The notes under the pieces: generated by a model | The model's input: only the letters and a program-made list of their open reading frames with translations | Told to the model about the DNA's origin: nothing | Databases searched by the model: none | Source: Diploptera punctata | Taxonomy: Eukaryota > Arthropoda > Insecta > Blattodea > Blaberidae | NCBI GenBank assembly: GCA_030220185.1 | Contig: JASPKZ010002337.1 | Location: 2,327,501 to 2,391,500, forward strand | Length of the DNA stretch: 64,000 nucleotides | Direction of reading: 5' to 3' | Translations under genes and position numbers: made by a program | Shown here: positions 32,246 through 43,089 of the stretch, piece by piece | Numbering within the stretch: position 1 is the stretch's first letter | Layout: each line of letters opens with the position of its first letter

Positions 32246-33230
32246 CAGTAAAACTTGTTTAATCCGGAACGTGAATAATGCGGAAATCTGTCCAATGTGA
32301 ACAAATGTATTGGTCCCGACGAAATAATAGTAATTTTATGTGTAGGCCTATTTATTTTGCATTGAACGGAATCTGTCCAACGCGGAAACGGAAGGATATT
32401 TCTAGACAATTAATGAATATTATATAAGGCGGAATGTATAAGGCGGAAAGACAAAGATATAAATTAGTTTCCATTTCTTTGAATTCCGGTTAGGCCAAGA
32501 AAACAATAAGGAATGATTCCTGCCGCCGGGTGAAGTAGAGATTCTACCTGTACCTGAATTTTATTTCGGCCTCACTGCACACCCGTTATGCGAAATACAG
32601 ATACCTGTCTTACAAATAACCATTGCACTGTAAAATCTTAAATTAGTTTAAGTTCTGAGACTGATCTTTCACAGGTAGCGTTCTGAATTTACGGAATAAA
32701 GATGGCTAAAACGTATATATCATTGTCATTAAACGAAAAAGTGAAAGTGATTGAAGATAAATCTCCTAATTTCCGGACCGGTGCTCCAAAGTCAAGCTCT
32801 AAATGTTGCTAAATCCCTAGGGAATAACGATTTCCAGGCATTTCAAGTTGGCTGGACAGTTTTAAAATAGGACACAATGTAGTGTGAAATGATTTTGCGG
32901 AGAATCAACGAACGTGGACGAAAGTGTAGTTAGTGAGCGGAAACCGAAACTGCATACTTTAATTTCAGGATACGCGCCTAAGAGACATTTTTAATGCTGA
33001 CGAAACGGGACTTTTTTTCGGGCGTTACCGTCGAAGTCGCTCATACATACTATACTTCACTTTTCAGCGGCAACGGAACTACAATTAATCCAAAGTACGT
33101 AAAACGACATATACGGTACCCTATAATCTAAGATTATTAATAGATTTTAGTTTTTTTATAATGTGGAATTCTGTGTAATGTGGAAACAAAAACTGGTCCC
33201 ATGCGATTCCGCTTTGAGCAAGTTTTACTA
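32246..33230 (+). mobile_element. Tigger/pogo element, 985 bp
   Basis: Starts CAGTAAAACTTGTTTAATCC, which fits pogo/Tigger ends, and finishes with the matching inverse (AGCAAGTTTTACTA, last base mutated). TA lies on both sides (32244-32245 and 33231-33232). Confidence 0.85.
32702..33060 (+). pseudogene. Tigger/pogo transposase relic
   Basis: MAKTYISLSLNEKVKVIEDK is the start of the N-terminal CENP-B-like helix-turn-helix of pogo/Tigger transposases. After stops and shifts the sequence jumps to RLRDIFNADETGLFF (about 32976-33020), whose NADETG carries the first catalytic Asp of the DDE/D domain, and then in another frame RALPSKSL. Most of the second DNA-binding helix region and all of the catalytic core after this point are missing, so the copy is both deleted and mutated. 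Nothing suggests domestication. Confidence 0.82.
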
Positions 33231-33391
33231 TAATTAAATACAAAGATGCTGACTATAACCACTACAATAATTCCGCATGTTAATCATTGTCTAGCATTGT
33301 CGCGCGGCACCCGCTTTTATATAAATGGACAACCATCATAGTAAGATGATAATACCATTACTATTGAAGCACATTATTAGAACAAAGCACT

Positions 33392-33500
33392 GAGTATAGT
33401 AGTTAGTTAAGGCAATATTTTATAAGTCAGAAGGCCGCAGGTTCAAATCCCTGGATGTCAGAAATTTTAAACTGATCTAAAATCTCTGGCGGGTCGACTC
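33392..33500 (+). repeat. SINE-C 5' part
   Basis: TAGTTAGTTAAGGCAATATT, box B AGGTTCAAATCCCTGG and GGCGGGTCGACTCAG match the SINE-C heads at 55860 and 56157. Truncated where LINE alpha begins. Confidence 0.65.
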
Positions 33501-33508
33501 AGTCTAAT

Positions 33509-34131
33509 TAACTAACTCACTGGCACTATCCAACCCGTAGGTTCATGGCCGCGCGGACATAAGCTCTACATGCATCCCTATCCTGATCTAATGTTTTCCA
33601 ATCATTCCCTGTACAGTCTACTTCCCATCAAATTATGGTTAATGTTTTCTCCCACCTCATTCTTGATCTACCATCTGGGCGCTTTCTTTGGTTATCCTAC
33701 AATAAGCTTCCATGCACGTCTTTCATTCCCCATTCGCGCCAGATATCCCACCCATCATAGCCTACGAGACTTAACTGTTCTTATTATGTCTGGCTTCCTA
33801 TAAAGACCATGTAGCTCACTCATATGTAGTCTTCTCCATTCACCTGTCTGTTCATATACCCGTAATCTCCTTTCCTCCCTTAAAGTAAGAGCACATTTTC
33901 GTATCCATATAATATAACTGGTAAAATAACAATGTTACGTATTTCCAGTTTAACGCTTTTTGAAAGGTGTTGGGACGTCAAGAGTCCCTGTAATGCATAA
34001 CAGCATGCATTTTCGGAACTAGGCCATTTTTAATTTCTTTGTGCATCTCATTCCTATTTGTGATTATTGTTCCTAGGTATTTGAATTCAGCCACTTCTTC
34101 AAAATTTCCCTCATTTGTCTATAACGGAATT
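33509..34131 (-). mobile_element. LINE alpha 3' fragment (copy 10)
   Basis: One of the longer alpha copies: from the shared 3' end at 33509 back to EEVAEFKYLGTIITNRNEM (minus strand, near 34060-34115). Frames are broken. Confidence 0.88.
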
Positions 34132-34135
34132 AATA

Positions 34136-34153
34136 ATAATAATAATAATAATA

Positions 34154-34184
<31 letters not shown>
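34136..34184. repeat. (AAT)n microsatellite
   Basis: About 16 AAT units at the edge of alpha copy 10. Confidence 0.95.
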
Positions 34185-34299
34185 GCAGTTTTATTTTACC
34201 TGGCATAGTTAAGGCCTTAAACGCCTTGCCTACCACTTATCCAGGTTAAAGAAATACAAAAAGTATTCTTATATCTAATTACAATAAAAATTAACATTA

Positions 34300-34465
34300 C
34301 ATGAGTACCAGACTCATCTTCTGTGGGGGTAAAGGCAGCCGTAACGTAGGGCTGGCAACCCGGCTGATATTTCGTGCCGATTGCCTAGAAATCTGGGAGC
34401 CTTAACTTCCTACAACCCCAAGGTCTCCTAAGGCCTGTAGTGGGATCACTTTATCTTCCTTTAAA
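34300..34465 (+). repeat. SINE-C 3' part
   Basis: GAGTACCAGACTCATCTTCT, GGCTGGCAACCCGGCTGA and AGGCCTGTAGTGGGATCACT match the SINE-C body. The head is missing; 33392-33500 may be the other half, separated by later insertions. Confidence 0.8.
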
Positions 34466-34501
34466 AAATGGTTTCATGAAATCTAACAACAGTCTAATGT
34501 A

Positions 34502-35021
34502 CAGAGTGTCCCATTCAAATCTCCCATTTTTTAATTAATCATAACTAACAAAGTATGCGGAATTATGAAGTGAGGCCGGTATTAAACGAAACATAAACCC
34601 AAATAATTTTCATTGTCACACACTAAAAACCTCTATCCTGCTCTAATTTCTTCAATATTTTCTTCTGAAACACGTGTACGAGCACCTCCTGCTTCTTTTT
34701 TAACGCTTCCAGTCGCCAGAAACTTCTCAAGCCATGCCTTAATGATCTTCCCATCAGGTGCATTTCCTCCATATTCTCTCTGGTAATTTCTTTGCACTGT
34801 AATTATTGACTTCGTCTCTGCATACCAGAAAATAGTTCGTGCTCGTTGCTGAGGAGTCGCCACTTTGTTTTATGTCATTATTGTCCAACATGCGACAGAT
34901 GAATTAACTGCAATAATGAAAACAAAAATTCTTTTGAGTTTCTCTTTCTTTTAATACCAACCTCATTTCATAATTCCGCATACTTTGAAAGTTATGAGGG
35001 AGGTTTGAATGGAACACGGTG
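34502..35021 (-). mobile_element. Internally deleted mariner-like element, 520 bp
   Basis: Flanked by TA (34500-34501, 35022-35023). The inverted ends (CAGAGTGTCCCATTCAAAT against CACCGTGTTCCATTCAAAC) extend with gaps through AAAGTATGCGGAATTATGAA on both sides, about 85 bp. Confidence 0.88.
34633..34863 (-). pseudogene. Mariner-like transposase, N-terminal 76 residues only
   Basis: MATPQQRARTIFWYAETKSI with VQRNYQREYGGNAPDGKIIK and WLEKFLATGSV is the N-terminal DNA-binding domain of the same broad transposase group as 21954-22987 (compare MATPQMKAQAVLWYAEFKSI) but clearly a separate lineage. The frame is open, then runs into the opposite inverted end: the catalytic domain has been deleted between about residue 75 and the terminus. 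Such a product could still bind the ends, though nothing shows that it is expressed. Confidence 0.85.
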
Positions 35022-35339
35022 TATTATTAATGTTGAAGCATGCTTTAGTAGTTAGGTTATCAACGATTTCATAATAATTATCAATTGTGTGAACAGGTTT
35101 TTAGTCATTTGTATGTTTAGTTGCTATCAACTTCTGTTATCTATAGAAATTAAGTGTATTTTCTTGAAACTAAAGGGACACTTTCTTAGTCTCAGACATT
35201 TTGAGGTGAATGAATTATTGCACGGAATTAGCATGAAAGTTATGCAGGATGTTCAAGCCGTAACTGGCAAATTCCACGTAATGATCCATTTGTCCTTTAA
35301 ATTAACCCCATTTCTAATCAATATCAATTATAGTAATAA
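35022..35339. other. No gene seen
   Basis: An open frame covers 35089-35433 but shows no domain, and its last third is LINE sequence. Confidence 0.5.
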
Positions 35340-35660
35340 TAGGTCAAAAAAAGTCAGGAGGAGAATCAAAGCAATGGAAATAAAATTTCTCAGAAGGGCA
35401 GCAGAATACACTCTTTTAGATCGAAAAAAATAATGAAGGAATTTTATAACAATTAGAAGTAGAATCAGAAGAAGAAAAACTCAACAGATATAAATTAAAA
35501 CTGGCTAGACCATGTAAAAAGAATGGATAATTCAAGAATCCCAAAAATTATGATGCGATATAAGATCAAAGGACATCGTCGACCAGGAAGACATCTTAAA
35601 AGACTGCTACGTCGAAACAGGTCTACAAAGGCCTAATTCGTAACGGATGATGATGATAGG
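35340..35660 (+). mobile_element. LINE beta-like C-terminal fragment
   Basis: RRRIKAMEIKFLRRAAEYT is the region before the RNE motif in RTE-type elements; later frames give PGRHLKRL and the tail GGTCTACAAAGGCCTAATTC followed by GATGATGAT. Confidence 0.68.
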
Positions 35661-35664
35661 TCAA

Positions 35665-36163
35665 CTTATCACAAAAACTTTAAATTGAAGATATATAAAT
35701 TTTGTTATTCTCCCAGATGTATTATATGGATGCGAAACACAGTGTCTTACTTTAAAAGAGGAGAAAATATTACGAGTATAAAGTTCTTACGGAAATGTTT
35801 ATACCAAAGAGAGATGAACAACAGCCAGATGAGTGGAAAAGACTACATAAAAGTGAGCTACATAATTTTATAGGGAAACAGATATAATAAGAATAGTTAA
35901 GTATCGTAGACTGCGATGGGCAGGACATGTGTAACGAATGAGGAATGAAAGAGGGCATGGAAGCCTCTTTTAGGGAAACCAAAGGAAAAACGCCCAGTTC
36001 GTAGACCAAGAATGAGATGGGAGAATAACATTAACTATGATTTGAGGGAAGTACGGTAGATTATACAGAGTGTGATTGGAAAACAAGCTCAGGATAGGGG
36101 TGTGTGCAGAGCTTATATTCTCGCGGCCATGAATTTACGGGTTCGATAGTACCAGTAAGTTAG
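35665..36163 (+). mobile_element. LINE alpha 3' fragment (copy 11)
   Basis: Diverged copy with many small indels; TATTATATGGATGCGAAACA and the shared 3' end are clear. Confidence 0.85.
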
Positions 36164-36182
36164 TTACAGTAATAACTAATAA

Positions 36183-36549
36183 CTCTCTCACTGGCTCTAT
36201 CAAACCCATAGGTTCATGGCCGCGCGGACATAAGCTCTCCATACATCCCTATCTTGAGTTAATGTTTTCCAATCGTCCACTGTATAATCTACTTCCTTCA
36301 TATCATGGATGTTATTCTCCCACCTCATTCTTGGTCACCAACTGGGCGTTTTTACTCTGGTTATCGTACAAGATGCTTCCATGCACGTCTTTCATTCCCC
36401 ATTCGTGCCACATGTTCTGCCCATCGCAGTCTACGATACTTAACTGTTCTTATTATATCTGACTTCCTATACATACCATGTAGCTCACTAATAAGTAGTT
36501 TTCTCCATTCACCTGTCTCTTCATCTCTTTTTGGCCCAAAAAGTCTTAA
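36183..36549 (-). mobile_element. LINE alpha 3' fragment (copy 12)
   Basis: Lies 20 bp from copy 11 with their 3' ends facing each other, so the two form an inverted pair. Confidence 0.85.
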
Positions 36550-36554
36550 AAATA

Positions 36555-36602
<48 letters not shown>

Positions 36603-36603
36603 G
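36550..36603. repeat. (ATT)n microsatellite
   Basis: About 17 ATT units at the truncated 5' end of alpha copy 12. Confidence 0.95.
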
Positions 36604-36614
36604 AACTTATCTAT

Positions 36615-36760
36615 AGTCTAGCTGGCTATAGACTTAATCTATAGACTTATCTGATAGTTTATAAGTCCGTAATCATTTTTTTAAATCATGTTAATTACTA
36701 AGATTGGTTGGAAAAAACCCTCAATGACGAGCAAAATTCTCAAAATGAATGAATGAATGA
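36615..36760 (+). mobile_element. LINE 3' end fragment
   Basis: Matches 27390-27495 (ACCCTCAATGACGAGCAAAA; CTCATGTTAATTA-like stretch) and ends in GAATGAATGAATGA. Confidence 0.6.

Positions 36761-36832
<72 letters not shown>
36761..36832. repeat. (ATT)n microsatellite
   Basis: About 23 uninterrupted ATT units. Confidence 0.95.
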
Positions 36833-36835
36833 ACA

Positions 36836-37133
36836 CTAACTCACTCGGTGGTTCTATTGAACGCGGAAGTTCAGGGAAGAGCAGACATAAACTCTCCATG
36901 CATCTCTACAGTGAACTAATGCTTCCCAGTCATTCCTTGTATAATTTACCTCTCTCAAATCATGGTTAATATTATTCTCCCACCTCATTCTTGACCTGCC
37001 TACACTTTTCCTTTTTCTCTCAAGAAGTTACCACCTTTCATTTCCCAACCGTGCCACATGCCCTGCCCATTGCATTCTACGAGATATTACATCCAGTTTC
37101 CCTTAAAGTCACGTAGCTCACTGTTTGGCAGTG
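36836..37133 (-). mobile_element. LINE alpha, diverged subfamily (copy 13)
   Basis: Same layout and 3' end as alpha, but with more substitutions (ACTCACTCGGTGGTTCTATT in place of CTCACTGGCACTATCGAACC), suggesting an older subfamily. Confidence 0.8.
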
Positions 37134-37231
37134 TCTGTTTAATATTGCGATATTTATAAAATGGCCATATGGTCATACGGCCAACACTGCCTCTGAGACC
37201 AGAGCTCGTACTATACAAACTAAACGCATCT

Positions 37232-37672
37232 TACAATGGAACTGCCAATCATTTCTGCCGAAACCTACCTTGAAATTTCTTCCGCAGAAGCGTTGTGGTG
37301 TACCAAGGCCGTATCCAAATATATATATATATATATTTGTCGTTTTTAACTGCAAGGCATTACAATCCAGCGTCAAATATTTCATTTAAACTATAGAGAA
37401 GTAATAAAATTCCTGAATAGGTAATCTGGATACCCTTACTATCTGCCGTCCACGCCTCATCCTGCCTTACTCCTTTCCGTTCTTATTAAAGCAGGGAGTC
37501 CATCTACACCGTACAGTGGGTTTCCATTGCTGGATTCTGGCTTCGATTTCTGTGCGTTGCAGTTAAAAATGGCAGATATTTTTTTTGGGATACGGGCTTG
37601 GTACCACACAACGCTTCGCTGGAAGAAATTTCAAGATAGGTTTTGGCATGCATTGGTTGACAGTTCCTTGTT
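37232..37672. mobile_element. MITE family I, copy 1
   Basis: About 440 bp. Inverted ends of about 90 bp: AATGGAACTGCCAATCATTT at the left and the inverse ending TTGGTTGACAGTTCCTTG at the right; each then runs into AACTGCAAGGCAT or its complement. A (TA)n block is at 37317-37337. Confidence 0.85.
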
Positions 37673-37954
37673 AGAATTAAATTAGATGTATACTCTAAGT
37701 AAAATCCTGCATAAAATAAGGAGAAATAAAATTGGAAATGAGGAAATAAGGAGACAGCTAGACATTCAAGCAAAATTATTGTATGAATAATAGAAGATGA
37801 ATGGAATTTGCAGGTATCTCAAATGTCACCAATGACGGTAGTGCTTATATCAAGAGATAATTTATTGGCGGTTGGCAGGTGATCACAAAAAATTTGAAAT
37901 ATTTATGGTTCTGGAATTAATAGGCTGCTGGTCTAAATATCCCTCCATGGTAAC
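37673..37954. other. No gene seen
   Basis: AT-rich; nothing recognised. Confidence 0.5.
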
Positions 37955-38085
37955 TTTACGTTTTCATGGTGGAGAGGCTTGCATGCTCAAATGACCCCGA
38001 GAGCTATGCCGCCGCGGCGGTAGCATTGCAGCCGAAAGGGTTACCCATGCCGGACTAGTCGAAGGCGATAAGCCAGACGAAAAAA
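37955..38085 (+). mobile_element. Probable LINE fragment, GC-rich
   Basis: GGTGGAGAGGCTTGCATGCT followed by CAAATGACCCCGAGAGC and a GCCGCCGCGGCGG run. I associate this block with the 5' part of RTE-type insect LINEs, but only by memory of its appearance. Confidence 0.35.
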
Positions 38086-38090
38086 AGTAT

Positions 38091-38634
38091 AGTCGGCTCA
38101 AGTAATTTAGTTTAGTTTACGGGCGGTATCAAAGCCAACTGTTTCCTTCTGGTTTAAAAATGCATTGTTACTGCCGTAAAAATCAAAGGATATCAAGAAA
38201 AATGGTTTATAAACCAAGAGGTTCAAAGAAAAGATGGACAGAACAACTGTGAGGCGGAACAGGCATTTTGCCTAGCCCGTGAAGTGAAGAAGAAGAAGAA
38301 GAATAAGAAGAAGAAGATTGATACTGCCAGGCAGAGCCGGGGAGTTATTGTCAGTGGCTTGTAAGACGCCGCTCCAATCACAAAAAAACTGAAAAATGTT
38401 CTCTGTCAATAATGTCCTCGCATTTTTAAATGACGTTTCCATGACTACTCCACGTGGATATAATTATCTTAAAACAGCGTTGCAATTTTTGTCTTTTGCA
38501 GTATCTTTACTTGGTAAAAATTTATTCTAGTGAATAAAACGTGGCAACGCCGCTTCAAATGCTAAATACTTATGCGCGGAAAATAGACCTGCCTAACCAC
38601 AAAGCAAAGCGCCTGTAAACTATACTTAGGTCGA
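38091..38634 (-). mobile_element. MITE family J, copy 1, with LINE insertion
   Basis: Inverse of 40042-40437. Ends AGTCGGCTCAAGTAATTTAG and the imperfect inverse near 38600-38634. The sequence is interrupted at 38176-38316 by a LINE scrap with its own target duplication. Confidence 0.82.
38176..38316 (+). mobile_element. LINE beta 3' scrap with 12-bp target duplication
   Basis: AAAGATGGACAGAACA and GGAACAGGCATTTTGCCTAG then GTGAAGAAGAAGAAGAAG form a LINE 3' end. ATTGTTACTGCC (38164-38175) and ATTGATACTGCC (38317-38328) flank it, a target duplication with one mismatch. Confidence 0.85.
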
Positions 38635-38807
38635 AAGAATGACCATCTTTCACCGTAAAAATACAACCGCTAAGAAACGCGGATATGAGTTCTACTGCGG
38701 TAAAATTTTCCAGAGGTAAAAGAGCCCACCATTCGGTTCTCCGGGTGGGAACTATTCAGGAAATCCATGTCAAAGGTTCAAACGCAGGACATGTTTCTGT
38801 AATAGGA

Positions 38808-38877
38808 ATATGGAGGAGAGCTTATGTCCGCACGGCCATGAACCTATGGGTTCGATAGTACCAGTGAGTTAGTTAGT
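38808..38877 (+). mobile_element. LINE alpha, shortest 3' end (copy 14)
   Basis: Only the last about 70 bp (AGCTTATGTCCGCACGGCCA through CAGTGAGTTAGTTAG). Confidence 0.85.
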
Positions 38878-39293
38878 CGGCCTAAGTGTAACATATAAGT
38901 AAGTAGAGAAGAAAAAGACATTGACATAGATTGTAATTTTATAACGACAATAATTGTATAATGCGGATATTTGCCGTCTTTCACAAGAAAATCCAGCTTA
39001 GACAATATGATTAATTTAAAGCTTCAAGAACAATTGCATCCTATTTCTGAGTTTAAAGTTTTAAGTGTCTTTCTGATGAAGCTATTTACTCGTACATAAA
39101 ATGCACAAATCTAGTTGTAAACAACACAGTATTACTTGTAAAGACGTTAATGTAAATAACATAACTTATTCATGTTGATCTTCTAAGAAAGATTTACAGA
39201 AGAAAACAAATTGACAAATGTATTAACCATGGAATTTTCTGCTACGATGAACAACTGACAGACTTTTAGACAAGGATAATTACAAACAATTAA
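38878..39293. other. No gene seen
   Basis: AT-rich sequence; nothing recognised. Confidence 0.5.
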
Positions 39294-39325
<32 letters not shown>

Positions 39326-39326
<1 letters not shown>

Positions 39327-39827
39327 CCATGCAAATATTAGGCCGTGTGGCCTGTTACGGTCTCAAAGAGGAATTTTCCATCCAGCGCTTTTTTGGACGT
39401 CCCAGCGATCTTTTGCCTTGGGGGCAGTAACGAAGCATGGCTTTTGGAATTCTATGAGACGGCGTTCGTTGAAGATGGGCTTTCCAGTTGTTCTGGTAGT
39501 TTTGTGTATGGTGAAGAATGGGTTCTACATCCAACTCTTCCATAATTTCCTCATTTCTTTTATGGTCCCACTTTGTATAGCCTGCTGTACGGCGCATAAA
39601 TCGCATCTCATTTGCTGTTATTCGGCTTTCATATCTTCTTCGTATTGACCATGCTTCACTACCACATCTTAATACTGGTCTTGCGAGAACCTTATAAAGC
39701 CGTAATCTTGTGTTCTTCTGTACTAAAGATGGTTTCATTATAATATTAATTATCCCCGTTGTTTTTGTGAAATTTGTGATTTTCTTTGATATATCAGCTT
39801 CATCTTGAAATGTTAAATTATAACCCA

Positions 39828-39830
<3 letters not shown>
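39326..39830 (-). pseudogene. LINE beta C-terminal ORF fragment, still open
   Basis: From 39828 down to 39355 an uninterrupted frame reads YNLTFQDEADISKKITNF, LVQKNTRLRLYKVLARPVL, RCGSEAWSIRRRYESRITA, MRFMRRTAGYTKWDHKRNEE and KRSLGRPKKRWMENS, the C-terminal quarter of an RTE-type ORF2. The lack of stops over about 158 codons makes it one of the younger LINE scraps. Palm and endonuclease are missing. The frame continues upstream through an AAT repeat that would encode poly-Tyr, which is not part of the element. The tail ends near 39326 at another AAT block. Confidence 0.82.
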
Positions 39831-39897
<67 letters not shown>

Positions 39898-39929
39898 TAA
39901 TAATAATAATAATAATAATAAAATAATAA
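39829..39929. repeat. (AAT)n microsatellite
   Basis: Roughly 30 AAT units with two AAAAT interruptions. Confidence 0.95.
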
Positions 39930-40041
39930 GGAAATACTTTACAACATGTGACGCGAAAAAAGTTCCAATCATACGCCATGCGCATGTCAACAGACGCGAA
40001 GCGGTTTACACTATGGAATCACGGGATGCAGCCAAAATATA

Positions 40042-40437
40042 TAGTCGGCTCAGTAATTTACTTTACAGGCGCTATGCTTTGTTGTTAGGTACGTCTATTT
40101 TGCACGCATAAGTATTTATCATATCAAACGGCGCGCGTTGTCACATTTTATTCACTAGAATACATTTTTACCAACTAAAGTTACTGCGAAAGACAAAAGT
40201 TGCAACGCTGTTTAGATAATTATATCCACGTGGAGTAGACATGGAAACGTCATTTAAAAATGCGAATACATTATTGGCAGAGAACTGTTTTCAGTTTTTG
40301 GTGATTGGAGCGGCGCGGCGTCTTAGAAACATCTAACGGCAACTCCCAGCTCTATCTGGCAGTAACAATGTACTTTTAAAACCAGAGGTAAACAGTTGCC
40401 TTTGATGCCGCCTGTAAACTAAATTACCGAGTCGACC
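40042..40437 (+). mobile_element. MITE family J, copy 2
   Basis: AGTCGGCTCAGTAATTTACT at the left and its imperfect inverse (AGTTTAC-like, ending GTCGAC) at the right. The interior shares CCACGTGGAGTAGACATGGA and GGTGATTGGAGCGGCG with copy 1. Confidence 0.82.
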
Positions 40438-40745
40438 ATACACGATATTTAAACTCGCGTTGCCAATGAACCTAAAGGCTAACCTAAGGCAATTTAAGTA
40501 TTATAATCTGTGAAAGACCAACCTAAATGCTAACCTAACGCGATTTAAGTACTCTAACCTGTGAAAGAATACACGCTGATTTTATTTAGTGTCAGTTAAT
40601 TAGTACGAACTCTATGTTGGTTGCACTGGAACACAGAATATTCTTTAAAATCAATATGGCTGCCATGTCTTCATGTAGTTCAATATCGTAAAATATCAAA
40701 TAATTGTTAGAAAACACGTAAAAAAATAATTGTAAATGTAAATAT
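40438..40745. other. Small tandem similarity, no gene
   Basis: Two similar short stretches near 40460 and 40515 (GAACCTAAAGGCTAACCTAA and GACCAACCTAAATGCTAACC, each followed by an ATTTAAGTA stretch and CTGTGAAAGA) suggest an old duplication of about 55 bp. No coding signal. Confidence 0.55.
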
Positions 40746-40990
40746 ATTCAAAGAATCGTTAGAAAAAATGTAAAAATAATTGTATATGGTGGGAAATAAT
40801 TTGAAAAATGAAACCCTAAGAATAAAATTTGACAGGAGTTCATGAAGGAATTAAAAAAATCTCGTGACAGGTTGTAAAGTTTAGCCAATAATAATAACAT
40901 TATTTTTTAAACAAACAGGGAACTAGCCTGATGCATCGACCCCAACCTGGAGGACCGGGAAATTTTTAATCAAGGTTCTCTTCCTTTAGC
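40746..40990 (+). repeat. 245-bp direct repeat, left copy
   Basis: ATTCAAAGAATCGTTAGAAA through TCTTCCTTTAGC. The right copy is at 41594-41838; the offset is a constant 848 bp with no indels and about three substitutions. Confidence 0.95.
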
Positions 40991-41593
40991 CCTTGACGAA
41001 CTAACGCCTAACTACAAGGCAAAAGTTTTTTAATACAATAATGAGTACAATGGCTTACAGTGCAGAAAATATGTGCATCCAGAAATACAAGGGCAGAAAT
41101 AATAATGAATATCGAAATTCCCGGCAAAAAGGACGATTTGGAAGTTCAACGTCACACCAACAGAGGGAAGGAGAATGGGCTTAATAGGATTCATCCTTCA
41201 TTACATGTTTCCAGCAGTAGCTGATTACGTGATTCCATTGCATAGTTATACTTATTTGAAGATTATCACGTGTTTATTGCAATGGGGCTGCATTGGTGTA
41301 TTTGCATCTTATGTGGGCATTTCTTAAAATTTTGGTAACAACTTAATTCCTCTCATCCCATCAAGGTGAGTTCCCACGATGTTACTACGAGTAGTTTTTA
41401 AAGAAGAGTTCTATATGGGGAACAGAAAGTTGGAAAAGATCTCCTAGGCCTCGAATGTTCTAATACCATCGGAATCGAAGAAAACAAGAGTTAGCCAAGA
41501 GAGGTCAAATAGGAAAGATGATAAGGAAGGGAGACTGATACTGAAAAGAAATGAATCAATCTCGGTAAATAACTCATCAAGCTGATATTAAGA
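40991..41593. other. 603-bp spacer between direct repeats
   Basis: No long open frame, primer-binding site or polypurine tract was recognised. It begins GCCTAACTACAAGGCAAAAG-like (near 41011). Confidence 0.5.
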
Positions 41594-41838
41594 ATTCAAA
41601 GAATCGTTAGAAAAAATGTAAAAATAATTGTATATGGTGGGAAATAATTTGAAAAATGAAACCCTACGAATAAAATTTGACAGGAGTTCATGAAGGAATT
41701 AAAAAAATCTCGTGACAGGTTGTAAAGTTTAGCCAATAATAATAACATTATTTTTTAAACAAACAGGGAACTAGCCTGATGCATCGACCCCAACTTGGAG
41801 GACCGGAAAATTTTTAATCAAGGTTCTCTTCCTTTAGC
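41594..41838 (+). repeat. 245-bp direct repeat, right copy
   Basis: Near-identical to 40746-40990; the sequences diverge at once on both outer sides. Confidence 0.95.
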
Positions 41839-41844
41839 TCCATT

Positions 41845-42178
41845 GGCTCCGACTGATAGTACTCTGTAAGGGCCCCTAGCCAGGGTTACGGTGAAGACCT
41901 CAACGGCAGATTCGGCGCAGAAGGAGTCCTTCACCACGGCGGATCTGGAGGAAGTGGCAACCCTCTAGATGGGGTTAGTACATCCAGGAGCTGGACCTAA
42001 AGCTTCGAGGTGGCAGCCCCACCAATGGTCTACTCTGCATAGCGTACCGCGATCAGAGGAAAACATATTACTCGTATTCTTCACAATGGAAACTCGGACG
42101 GACTTAACCAAAGACGACCTCAGCATAGAATTCGGAACAGGCAACTCTTGCCTAAACCAGGAAGTGAAGAAGATATAT
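41845..42178 (+). mobile_element. LINE beta 3' fragment
   Basis: GC-richer block ending with AGAATTCGGAACAGGCAACT, CTTGCCTAAACCAGGAAGTG and AAGAAG, the common beta 3' tail, then (TA)n at 42175-42197. The coding frame is too decayed to read. Confidence 0.6.
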
Positions 42179-42197
42179 ATATATATATATATATATT

Positions 42198-42634
42198 GTT
42201 TCTTTCTTCAAAATGGGTGTATAAAACCATCACTAATATTTCCATAAAGCAAGAAATAAAAATATTTATATGTTATTTATAAAATTTTCTTTGAATTTTA
42301 TATTTTTATATGGTTGCTAAGGTAAACAAGCTCTAAAATTCCAATGTTTTTCCTTTTGAAGCCAAAATTCACTAATAAAACATAATATGATGAATAATAT
42401 ATAAATATCTATCAAAAACCAATAAATATGGAGCACTTAGGATCTAGATATTTTCATATGCCAACAATGTCAACATCCGGGCTTATAGGATTGTCAATTG
42501 TCAAATCAACAGTCAGATGCCAGTTGACAATGAAATAACAATCTTTTGAAACCGGTCCTGAGTTTATATAAAATATATGAGGTGGAGTGTAACGACTGAT
42601 TCATTTAATGATTATTATTGAAATTCGAACCCAG
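42198..42634. other. No gene seen
   Basis: AT-rich; nothing recognised. Confidence 0.5.
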
Positions 42635-43000
42635 AATTTACCTTGACGATCAAAGAAAAAAAAAATCTGCGTTTTTAACTGAATACACAGAAATCGAAGC
42701 TAGAATTGAGCAATAACAACACGTTGTACGGAGCAGATGGACTCCCTGCATGAGTAAAGAGCGGAGTGGAGTGATGCGGAACGCGGCGGGGACGACAGGT
42801 AGTGAGGATTATCAAATCTACAATTTCACGAGTTATATTACTTGTTCATAGTTTAAATGAGAGATTTGGTTCTGAATTTTAATGCCTTGCAGTTAAAAAC
42901 GGCAAATATTTTTCTGGACACGGCTTTGCTATATCACAACGCTTCTCTGGAAGAAATTTTGAAGTAGGTTTTGACATGCAATGATTGCCAGTTCCCTTAG
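42635..43000. mobile_element. MITE family I, copy 2
   Basis: Right inverted end TGCCTTGCAGTTAAAAACGG through TGATTGCCAGTTCCCTT is clear; the left end is partly lost. GC-rich core (GGAACGCGGCGGGGACGACA). The remnant GGTTCAAATCCCAGTGCCGA on the minus strand just outside (43010-43030) looks like a tRNA box B. Confidence 0.78.
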
Positions 43001-43089
43001 TCAGGTTGGTCGGCACTGGGATTTGAACCACGAATGAGTATCTCGCTCAGTATATCATCATCATCATCAGCATCATCATCATCAATAAC

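Noticed and set aside
35089..35433. 114-residue frame as a host exon
   Set aside because: The last third is LINE sequence and the rest shows no domain or splice sites.
39829..39990. Long minus-strand frame encoding poly-Tyr and poly-Leu before the LINE fragment
   Set aside because: It is only the AAT microsatellite being read as codons; the coding part is the LINE remnant at 39355-39828.
40746..41838. Calling the direct repeats an LTR retrotransposon
   Set aside because: No TG/CA ends, primer-binding site, polypurine tract or coding sequence between them.
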